This document shows, piece after piece, positions 1 to 5,528 of a stretch of DNA of 15,000 nucleotides (positions are counted from its first letter, which is position 1; each line of letters begins with the position of its first letter). The notes under the pieces were generated by a model. It saw only the letters and a list, made by a program, of their open reading frames with translations. It ran no database searches and was not told the origin of the DNA. Position numbers and translations under genes: made by a program. Source of the stretch: Candidatus Pelagibacter sp. (GTDB taxonomy: Bacteria > Pseudomonadota > Alphaproteobacteria > Pelagibacterales > Pelagibacteraceae); the NCBI GenBank assembly GCA_028404615.1, contig JAOOBT010000004.1, positions 1-15,000 on the forward strand, in the 5' to 3' direction.

Positions 1-113
1 ATAACATTTTCTATGTCGTTCTTATTCATAAATTTTTTTACAGGAGAATAGCAACCATTAATTAGATTTAATATTTCGAAATATTGTAATGAATCTATCT
101 TTAGACTTAACAC
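1..113 (-). CDS. ATP-sulfurylase-like protein, N-terminal fragment (runs off left edge)
   Basis: A minus-strand frame stays open from a GTG at 111-113 to the left edge of the window, 37 codons and part of one more. It reads ...QYFEILNLINGCYSPVKKFMNKNDIENV. This resembles the N-terminal PUA-like domain of sulfate adenylyltransferases (Sat), where a conserved Leu/Glu stretch is followed by G-x-[FY]-SP-L-x-GF-M and an acidic Asp/Tyr/Val patch. The frame begins just 10 bases after the HIT gene stops. An in-frame TAA lies at 129-131 and there is no ATG, so GTG is the only good start codon. ATP sulfurylase would make adenylylsulfate from ATP and sulfate, either for sulfating a glycan or for assimilation. 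The match rests on about 25 residues, the usual GF of the motif is KF here, and the catalytic HxGH region lies outside the window. The family call is therefore tentative. Another nucleotidyltransferase is possible. Confidence 0.5.
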   Translation of the reverse strand, partial: MLSLKIDSLQYFEILNLINGCYSPVKKFMNKNDIENV

Positions 114-123
114 TTTTAAATTT

Positions 124-1044
124 CTACTTTATAACATGACTAATAAATTTATATTTAACTGCTTCTTCTTTATCAAAAAATTTTTCTTCATTTTCAGAAA
201 AGTCTCTCATTGTTTTTATAATATTATCTTCAAACATATAGTCTTGCCAACGCCAAATTAATTTTCCCGGGTTGCTTCTAGAGAGTTGGTTAAATATATC
301 TTTAGTTTTTTCATCTGATTGTAAATAAAACTCGTAAACCATTTCTCTCCCGAACTGAGTTCCAAGATAATGATCGGTGCAGAAACCTAAATTTTTACCA
401 TATAAATTAAAATTAATATATTGTTGTTTTAGAAGAAGTTCATTTCTGTTATCTTTAAAACTAATTTTACTACTCTCTAAATTCTCTATTTTTAGTAAAG
501 ATCCATCAATAACTTTATAATCATCATTAAAGTTGATGATTGTAGAAATATCGTGAACATTATTAAAAGTATGATTTTTAAATTCAATTTTATTAATACC
601 TGCTGCTCTTTTCCTTAGAACATTATTAACACTACTATTAAAAATCTTTTCAATTCCATTGTTAGGTGCAGGCATTACATGTACATGAGCATGATCAAGA
701 CCACCTGCGCAAGCACACATACCATGTTCAAAAATCGCAGTATTTTTTTTATAAAAAAACTCAATTTTATTACTTAGTTTGTTTACCAGCCAATTATATT
801 CTTCAAATTCAATGTCATCGAGTTGAGCAAACGAAGTGTAAGGGGACTTTGTTATAATTAAATAGTATCCAGGGATAAAACATCCGAGCCCAGCTACTAC
901 GAACAGGTTTTTGGTCTCAAAAACTAATCTATTATCTAGAGTGGAAATCTTAGGAACTTTCTTATTTCTTTTTTTTGAACCTTCATTAAATAAATCCCAT
1001 GCTAAGACGTCTTCATTGCTATTTATTTTAGATGTATTGCTCAT
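124..1044 (-). CDS. HIT-family nucleotide hydrolase/transferase-like protein
   Basis: The 306-residue protein carries a histidine-triad motif, DHAHVHVMPAP at residues 117-127, with His118, His120 and His122. The fold upstream also fits the family (FIPGYYLIITKSPYTSF at 57-72, then a helical segment). HIT proteins act on the alpha-phosphate of nucleotides (AMP-lysine, Ap4A, ADP-sugar or adenylylsulfate substrates). The HIT domain ends near residue 130. Roughly 175 residues follow that I do not recognise; they contain GFCTDHYLGTQFGREMVYEF and WRWQDYMFED. Typical stand-alone HIT proteins are only about 110-150 residues. The ATG start overlaps the TGA of the upstream FAD gene as ATGA, suggesting translational coupling, and an ATP-sulfurylase-like frame follows 10 bases downstream. 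This neighbour makes adenylylsulfate a reasonable substrate guess, but that is inference. A galT/Ap4A-phosphorylase-like role cannot be excluded. Confidence 0.8.
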   Translation of the reverse strand: MSNTSKINSNEDVLAWDLFNEGSKKRNKKVPKISTLDNRLVFETKNLFVVAGLGCFIPGYYLIITKSPYTSFAQLDDIEFEEYNWLVNKLSNKIEFFYKKNTAIFEHGMCACAGGLDHAHVHVMPAPNNGIEKIFNSSVNNVLRKRAAGINKIEFKNHTFNNVHDISTIINFNDDYKVIDGSLLKIENLESSKISFKDNRNELLLKQQYINFNLYGKNLGFCTDHYLGTQFGREMVYEFYLQSDEKTKDIFNQLSRSNPGKLIWRWQDYMFEDNIIKTMRDFSENEEKFFDKEEAVKYKFISHVIK

Positions 1045-2624
1045 ATTTTACTATAAAACGATTTAGAAATTCTATTTGAAACTTTAATTGCATTATTATT
1101 TATAGCTTTAACTATAGTCTCCCTTCTAGCATTATAACCTGAGGAAACAAATCCAATTAAAAAAATATTTTTACAATTTTTTAACTCAAAATCGGAGGTT
1201 GTGGCAAACCCATCATCGTAAACAAGACCATTATTCATTTTATAAAGACAATTATATAATGGATTAAATTTAACCAGCTCTCTAATAGTTTGAGGTCCTT
1301 TAACGGAAATTACAATATCAGAAAAAAATTCTCTCTTTTTTGACGATGAGCTTAATGTGGTAACTTTAAATTTTCTATTAACCTTTTTTATATTAAGAAC
1401 TTTAGCTTTATTCATTTTTATATATTTTTTTTTCTTTAAATAATCATATGAAAATACAGTTTCTGGAAAAGTGAATCTTGTTAACTGACGAATTTTTTTA
1501 AAATATTTTTCATTATAAATTATTTTATCTTTTGATGAAAAATTTTTAATTATCTTATTTAGTATTTTTTTTTGTAAAACTTTTGTCCAAACATCATATT
1601 TAAAATAATTGCTCTTTTTAGCTAAATTAAACTCTTTTTTAAGACAAATATAAAGTTTTAAGGGATTTTTAATTTTTGAAATATTTGACGAAGTAAATAT
1701 CTTGAACTTATAATTTTTAAAATTTTGACTTTTGATTGCAGGTTGAAGCACTGTTGCATTTCTAGAGGTCGATATAATACTTATATCTAAGTTTTTTTTT
1801 ACAATCGTACCTTTTAATTCTGGAAGACATTCTAGGAAACCTGCTTTTGACCCAAGAAAGTGTAAAACTATTTTTTTTCTTACTTTAATTTTTGAATTAA
1901 TTAAGTTTATTAATTGTTTTGTTCCTCCACCACTATATAAGTCTTTTATAAAATTTTTATCTTTTAAAACTTTTTCATTATAAGGATTATTTGGGGAAGG
2001 CAAACCTAGAGAAATTATAAGTTTTTTTCCAAAAACCTGATTTTGATTATTTAAAATAGGTAAATTTCTTTTTTTTATAAAACAATCTTTTTTAATATTT
2101 TTCCCTTTCAATATTGAAATCTTAAAACCTGGTTTGAAACTTCTGACTGATGTTATTTTTCCACTTATAAAAAATACTTTTATATTACTTTTTTTCAAAT
2201 TTAACTCCTTTGATAAAATATCCTCAAGCCAATAAGAGAGGTAAAATCTTGGAAAATAAATTTCTGAAATAGATTTTATACTTTTTGTTTTTTTAAAAAT
2301 ATCTTTGTTTTTGGTAATCCAACTATTAAACGATATACTTTTTGAGCTATTCAAGCTTTTAAAAAGTTTGTTTTTATTCTCTTTCTTAATAGACCAAGAA
2401 ACAAATTCCTTGGGAGATAATCGACATGGATTATTAAAAAAACCATGGGTAGACATGTCTTTACTGTAAGCTATACCACCAGGTATGTTATTTAAATTTT
2501 CATCAATGATACCAATGTTGATTTCTTGTTTTGTTTTGTTTTTTCTTAATTCAAAAAGCAAGTTAGTTAAACCTCTAGAAGATCCAAGTCCTCCACCAAA
2601 AAAAATTAAGTCTAAAATTTTCAT
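1041..2624 (-). CDS. FAD/NAD(P)-binding oxidoreductase-like protein (COG4529/NAD_binding_9 type)
   Basis: The 527-residue protein opens with a dinucleotide-binding fold: IFFGGGLGSSRG at 7-18, an acidic residue ending beta-2 (GIIDEN, Asp41) and then PGGIAYS (49-54) and GFFNNPCRLS (61-70). That order matches the N-terminal FAD/NAD(P)-binding domain of the COG4529 family, which is distantly related to ornithine/lysine N-hydroxylases. A second glycine-containing strand, ISLGLPSP (204-211), and a C-terminal strand-turn-helix, NIFLIGFVSSGYNARRE, complete the flavoprotein outline. The usual GxGxxG is GGGLGS here. The substrate is unknown; such proteins sit in several polysaccharide and siderophore-like clusters. 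The gene is the first of a minus-strand block with the HIT gene (ATGA overlap) and the ATP-sulfurylase-like frame. It is divergent from pseF, with a palindrome midway between the two starts. The ATG at 2622-2624 is the only clear start. Confidence 0.7.
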   Translation of the reverse strand: MKILDLIFFGGGLGSSRGLTNLLFELRKNKTKQEINIGIIDENLNNIPGGIAYSKDMSTHGFFNNPCRLSPKEFVSWSIKKENKNKLFKSLNSSKSISFNSWITKNKDIFKKTKSIKSISEIYFPRFYLSYWLEDILSKELNLKKSNIKVFFISGKITSVRSFKPGFKISILKGKNIKKDCFIKKRNLPILNNQNQVFGKKLIISLGLPSPNNPYNEKVLKDKNFIKDLYSGGGTKQLINLINSKIKVRKKIVLHFLGSKAGFLECLPELKGTIVKKNLDISIISTSRNATVLQPAIKSQNFKNYKFKIFTSSNISKIKNPLKLYICLKKEFNLAKKSNYFKYDVWTKVLQKKILNKIIKNFSSKDKIIYNEKYFKKIRQLTRFTFPETVFSYDYLKKKKYIKMNKAKVLNIKKVNRKFKVTTLSSSSKKREFFSDIVISVKGPQTIRELVKFNPLYNCLYKMNNGLVYDDGFATTSDFELKNCKNIFLIGFVSSGYNARRETIVKAINNNAIKVSNRISKSFYSKI

Positions 2625-2629
2625 CTATT

Positions 2630-2635
2630 ATTATA
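2630..2635 (-). promoter_or_regulatory. possible -10 element for the FAD gene
   Basis: The minus strand reads TATAAT here, 6 bases upstream of the ATG at 2624. If used, the transcript would start at or within a base or two of the start codon, so it would be leaderless or nearly so. No convincing -35 sits at the normal distance. In DNA this AT-rich such hexamers arise by chance, so the call is weak. Confidence 0.25.
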
Positions 2636-2666
2636 TAATCAAAGGGTGCTTTAATTAATCTTTACG

Positions 2667-2683
2667 TGTTCAACTCTTGAACA
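2667..2683. promoter_or_regulatory. palindromic operator-like site ahead of pseF (copy 1)
   Basis: A perfect 7-base inverted repeat, TGTTCAA then CTC then TTGAACA, lies in the 102-base gap between the divergent FAD gene and pseF. Its centre is about 51 bases from both start codons. The same arms with the same 3-base spacing recur at 5455-5477 ahead of pseI, and I found no third full copy in the window. A C- and G-containing palindrome in such AT-rich DNA, repeated at the equivalent place of a functionally linked gene, is best read as a binding site for a dimeric regulator. The regulator is not encoded in this window. Confidence 0.65.
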
Positions 2684-2697
2684 AATAAATATATAGT
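2669..2697 (+). promoter_or_regulatory. putative pseF promoter
   Basis: TTCAAC at 2669-2674 and TATAGT at 2692-2697 are separated by 17 bases, a reasonable -35/-10 pair. A short purine-rich GAAAG at 2710-2714 could be the ribosome site for the ATG at 2727. The -35 lies inside the palindrome 2667-2683, so a protein bound there would block or modulate polymerase. An alternative pairing is TTGAAC 2677-2682 with TATTTT 2699-2704 (16 bases), which also overlaps the palindrome. Confidence 0.35.
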
Positions 2698-2726
2698 GTA
2701 TTTTAATTTGAAAGTAAAATAATTAA

Positions 2727-3428
2727 ATGACAAAAAAAATCAAAAATATTTGTATAATTCCAGCTAGAGGTGGTAGCAAAAGAATACCTGGGAAAAACAT
2801 TAAAAAATTTTGGGGTAAACCATTAATTTTTTATTCGATAAATGTAGCAAAAAAATCAAAATTGTTTGATAAAATTTTTGTTTCTACAGATAGCAAAAAA
2901 ATAAAAAAAATCTCTGAAAAATACGGTGCAAAAGTTCCTTTTTTAAGAGAAAAAAAATATTCTAAAGATGGTGTAGGAACTGAGTTTGTGACAAAAAATT
3001 TTTTACAAAAGATTAATTATAAATCGTATGATTATTGTGTTTGTCTTTATCCAACTTCACCTTTTTTAAAAACTATTGATTTACATTTATCTTTAAAAAA
3101 ACTCAAAAAAAATAACTTTGATAAACTTACTTCTGTTGGGAGATATAACTTTTCACCTATGCGGGCTTTTAAAGAGAAGAACGATAAAATAAGTTTCTTA
3201 AATAAAAAATACAAGAATATTAGATCACAGAAACTACCAAACATTTTTCATGACGCGGGTAACTTTTATATTTATAAAATTAAAAGTTTCATCAAATCCA
3301 AAAAGGCTTTAAAAAGACATACTTATTTTGAGTTAAACTCAAATAGAGTTTTAGATATTAATACCCCGGAAGATTTTAAAATGGCTGAGATTCAGTATGA
3401 AGTTTTAAAGAAAAAAAAATTAATTTGA
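2727..3428 (+). CDS. pseF: pseudaminic acid cytidylyltransferase (CMP-Pse synthetase)
   Basis: The 233-residue product couples CTP to a nonulosonic acid, giving the CMP-activated donor for surface glycosylation; it should act in the cytoplasm. The family signature IPARGGSKRIPGKN is at residues 11-24, the STD strand at 53-55, YPTSPF at 108-113, and the PseF-like HDAGNFYIY at 175-183. PseF proteins are about 230 residues and carry a DAGxFY motif, while sialic acid NeuA enzymes usually differ there, so I favour PseF. Its partner pseI lies 2.1 kb downstream on the same strand. One oddity: the metal-binding strand near the C-terminus reads LDINTPEDF (209-217), so the second Asp of the usual DxD is Asn212. 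The 3' end overlaps the convergent 63-residue gene by 9 bases. Legionaminic or another nonulosonic acid remains a possible substrate. Confidence 0.88.
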   Translation: MTKKIKNICIIPARGGSKRIPGKNIKKFWGKPLIFYSINVAKKSKLFDKIFVSTDSKKIKKISEKYGAKVPFLREKKYSKDGVGTEFVTKNFLQKINYKSYDYCVCLYPTSPFLKTIDLHLSLKKLKKNNFDKLTSVGRYNFSPMRAFKEKNDKISFLNKKYKNIRSQKLPNIFHDAGNFYIYKIKSFIKSKKALKRHTYFELNSNRVLDINTPEDFKMAEIQYEVLKKKKLI

Positions 3429-3611
3429 CAGCTTCTTTACAAGCTTGCTAATCCTGTTATCTTCCAAGTAAATTTCACTCATTATTTTTGCAGCTTTTTT
3501 TGGAGAATGTTTAAACGCCAGCCTCAAAACATTCATCCAGTTTTTGTTGTTTTTTTTTCTTATGTTTTCTATTTGATTAATAACTGAAAGATATTTTTTT
3601 TTTCTTTTCAT
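3420..3611 (-). CDS. small conserved-looking helical protein
   Basis: This is a 63-residue, highly basic, predominantly helical protein (INQIENIRKKNNKNWMNVLRLAF at 11-33, then HSPKKAAKIMSEIYLEDNRISKL). The centre has an NNxNWMxxLRLAF pattern followed by a Ser-Pro-capped helix. I have an impression of similar short proteins beside nonulosonic acid synthesis genes in other low-GC bacteria, but cannot name a family. It has no signal peptide, membrane segment or cysteine. It starts with ATG 17 bases after the glycosyltransferase stop, so it is probably co-transcribed with that gene. Its last 9 bases overlap the convergent pseF end. Coding is supported by the patterned alternation of hydrophobic and charged residues and by the tight spacing. 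Function is unknown; a small accessory subunit of a neighbouring enzyme is one guess. Confidence 0.65.
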   Translation of the reverse strand: MKRKKKYLSVINQIENIRKKNNKNWMNVLRLAFKHSPKKAAKIMSEIYLEDNRISKLVKKLSN

Positions 3612-3628
3612 AATCTCATATTGCCTAA

Positions 3629-5440
3629 TTAGTTTATCAGGTTCAACCTTAATTTTAGATATTTGTAAAAAGTATCAATTTCAAATTTTGAGTAAAAATG
3701 ATTTCTCATTTTATTTAATTCAAAGTTAAACTTGTTAAAGTTTTTATCCAGCAACTTAATCTTAAGATCTAATTCATTTATGTTGTTCGCAACCATTTTT
3801 TTGTTATATTTTATATATGGGGTGATGAATTTAAAATTTTCATAAATTATAGCTGGTTTATTTAAACATAAAAAATCATCAATCATAGATGTATATTTTC
3901 CAATTATAAAATCAAACTTCTTAGAAATTTGATAGTTATCAAGAATTAAATTTCTATCAAAAATAACAATATTTTTTGTCTTGTTTATCTCTTTCACAAT
4001 AGGTTTGAAAAAATCATATTTCATCCAGTCAAAATTTTTACTTTTAATTGTAAACTTTATATTTGAATTTAGTTTTGCAATTTCAATTATATCGAGCAAA
4101 AATTTGGAATTAACGTTCCAATTTATAATGGGGTGTACACCTGCTTCATACCAATCTTTTATTGCGTAATCGACTACTAAACAATTTTTTTTGTAGTTTT
4201 GTTTTATTTTTTTATATTCATTATTTTTTTGTCTTAAAATTAATGGACCAACTTTTGAAGTATTTGTTTTTTTATAAATTTGATTTTTCAAATCTTTCTT
4301 AGTTTTATTTCCGATGATAAGATATTCATCTATTAAAAACTGGAATTTTGCGGCAGGCCACTGCAATCTAGTTTGAATACAAATAGTTTTTTTTTTTTCA
4401 AGTTTAAAGGCAATTAAAATTTCCTTATAGAAATTTAATTCTTGAAAAAAAATTATATTTCTAAGTTTTTTAAACTTCCTAATTTTAATTTTGTTAATAT
4501 ATATTTTTAATGCCCCTATAATTAGAATATTTGAAATTCTTAAATTACTTTTCCATAATAAAAATAGATAAGTTAGGAGTAAATTAATCACTAGACCTAA
4601 AGAAAGAAAATCAGAGCTAATCCTTTTCCAAATGAAAAAATTAGGAGCGGTTTTTTTATAAAAATTTTTGCTTTCTTTACTTATCTTTATGTTTTCCTCC
4701 AATTCACAAAATAAAAAGTCTTTTTTGTTTAGTTGTCCATTTTTCTCTTTAAGAAAAATCCAGGTTAAATCAGAAAAATATGTTTTAGATTTTTTATACA
4801 AGCCTCCCACAGGGAAAACTATTGTTTTAAGTTCCATGATCAAATTTTTTTTATTTTTTCTTATTTTATTCTTTATTCTAAAAATTCTAAGTAATTTAAA
4901 AAAAATAAAAAATAAAATTTTGAAAAAAATAGGAATAAGATTTAAAACTTCTAGAAATCCTGGTTTTAAATTAAAAAAACCTTTTTCATCTTTTATGCAA
5001 ATTTTTGAAAAAAAATTATTCTCGAACCATAGATAAATCTTTTCATCTTTTATTCTTTTTTTCTTGATAAGAGATATGAAAAGTAAATATCTATAAGTGT
5101 TTTTTTTCAAATAATCATAAAGATAAATTTGTAAATAACGTTTTTCGCCAAAAAATAGAATCAATTTTTCGTTCCATATTTTATTAGCTATTAATAAAGA
5201 AAACTTTTTTGCGATTTTTATTGATTTTTCAATGGTATTAAATCTTCTGTCTGCTATATAATTTTTTTCTTCATTGAAACTTATCCAAAAAATACTGAAA
5301 CGTCCTAAAAACGCTACTATTTTTTTTTTTCTCAATACTTTAGTTAATTCAAAATAGCTTACATCATTACCAAGTAACCTAAGCAGAAGTACTAATAAAA
5401 TATTTGAAAATGTGATTTTTTCAAAAAAAAATTTATACAT
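3629..5440 (-). CDS. putative membrane-associated surface-glycan glycosyltransferase (GT-B, TagF-like C-terminus)
   Basis: The roughly 603-residue protein has a long N-terminal region without a recognised domain, a strongly hydrophobic segment near residues 164-190 (PIFFKILFFIFFKLLRIF), another near 278-298, and a C-terminal half resembling a GT-B fold. The key motif is FDFIIGKYTSMIDDFLCLNKPAIIY near residues 510-534. It parallels the ADxxITDYSSxxxDFxxxxKPxxxY stretch of CDP-glycerol glycerophosphotransferase-like (TagB/TagF) and related capsule transferases. It may transfer a CMP-activated sugar or a phospho-alditol to a membrane acceptor. Standing between pseF and pseI, it is a candidate nonulosonic acid transferase, though this is inference. 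An in-frame TTG at 5441-5443 directly precedes the ATG at 5438-5440; I chose the ATG. The gene contains A12 and A11 homopolymer tracts on its coding strand. The 63-residue gene follows after 17 bases. Confidence 0.6.
   Translation of the reverse strand: MYKFFFEKITFSNILLVLLLRLLGNDVSYFELTKVLRKKKIVAFLGRFSIFWISFNEEKNYIADRRFNTIEKSIKIAKKFSLLIANKIWNEKLILFFGEKRYLQIYLYDYLKKNTYRYLLFISLIKKKRIKDEKIYLWFENNFFSKICIKDEKGFFNLKPGFLEVLNLIPIFFKILFFIFFKLLRIFRIKNKIRKNKKNLIMELKTIVFPVGGLYKKSKTYFSDLTWIFLKEKNGQLNKKDFLFCELEENIKISKESKNFYKKTAPNFFIWKRISSDFLSLGLVINLLLTYLFLLWKSNLRISNILIIGALKIYINKIKIRKFKKLRNIIFFQELNFYKEILIAFKLEKKKTICIQTRLQWPAAKFQFLIDEYLIIGNKTKKDLKNQIYKKTNTSKVGPLILRQKNNEYKKIKQNYKKNCLVVDYAIKDWYEAGVHPIINWNVNSKFLLDIIEIAKLNSNIKFTIKSKNFDWMKYDFFKPIVKEINKTKNIVIFDRNLILDNYQISKKFDFIIGKYTSMIDDFLCLNKPAIIYENFKFITPYIKYNKKMVANNINELDLKIKLLDKNFNKFNFELNKMRNHFYSKFEIDTFYKYLKLRLNLIN
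4387..4398 (-). repeat. A12 homopolymer tract inside the glycosyltransferase gene
   Basis: Twelve consecutive T on the plus strand (A12 in the coding strand) encode the lysines of the EKKKT stretch near residue 350. The tract could slip during replication or transcription and switch the frame. Lysine AAA codons are common here, so chance is an adequate explanation unless length variation is observed. Confidence 0.6.
5320..5330 (-). repeat. A11 homopolymer tract inside the glycosyltransferase gene
   Basis: Eleven consecutive T on the plus strand encode the RKKKI segment near residues 38-42. Slippage this early in the gene would abolish nearly the whole protein, the position expected of an on/off switch. 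It is only one base shorter than the second tract in the same gene. Confidence 0.6.
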
Positions 5441-5454
5441 CAATTACCGTAATT

Positions 5455-5477
5455 TTATGTTCAATTATTGAACATAA
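5455..5477. promoter_or_regulatory. palindromic operator-like site ahead of pseI (copy 2)
   Basis: A perfect 10-base inverted repeat, left arm TTATGTTCAA and right arm TTGAACATAA around a TTA spacer, sits in the 88-base divergent gap between the glycosyltransferase and pseI. The central core TGTTCAA-N3-TTGAACA (5458-5474) is identical in arms and spacing to the site ahead of pseF. The centre is about 26 bases from the glycosyltransferase ATG and 63 from the pseI start, so it is placed to affect both directions. It is not a terminator: it is followed by no T-run adjacent to the stem and lies between divergent starts. Confidence 0.68.
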
Positions 5478-5499
5478 CATAAAAATTTTATTTTATAAA
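5468..5499 (+). promoter_or_regulatory. putative pseI promoter
   Basis: TTGAAC at 5468-5473, the right arm of the palindrome, could be the -35. Candidate -10 hexamers follow: TATTTT at 5489-5494 (15-base spacing) and TATAAA at 5494-5499 (20-base spacing). Neither spacing is ideal. As at pseF, the palindrome would overlap the -35. No clear Shine-Dalgarno sequence precedes the ATG at 5529. Confidence 0.3.
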
Positions 5500-5528
5500 T
5501 AAAAAAACTGATAGTTTTATTAAAATAA

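Noticed and set aside
2667..2683. LexA/SOS box, since GTTC-N7-GAAC has the spacing of alphaproteobacterial LexA sites
   Set aside because: Alphaproteobacterial boxes are usually direct repeats (GTTC-N7-GTTC), and neither adjacent gene is an SOS gene; kept only as a remote alternative.
4668..5036. Plus-strand open frame opposite the glycosyltransferase gene
   Set aside because: It is composed of low-complexity Phe/Leu/Lys translation of the antisense of a real gene, as are other short open frames opposite coding sequence (666-857, 3047-3244, 3981-4169, 10069-10290, 14384-14617, 14636-14860).
5441..5443. TTG as start of the glycosyltransferase gene
   Set aside because: An ATG follows directly at 5438-5440; the TTG would add one residue only and ATG is the far stronger start.
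5455..5477. Rho-independent terminator
   Set aside because: The stem is AT-rich with few G or C pairs, lies between two divergent starts, and lacks a directly attached T-run.
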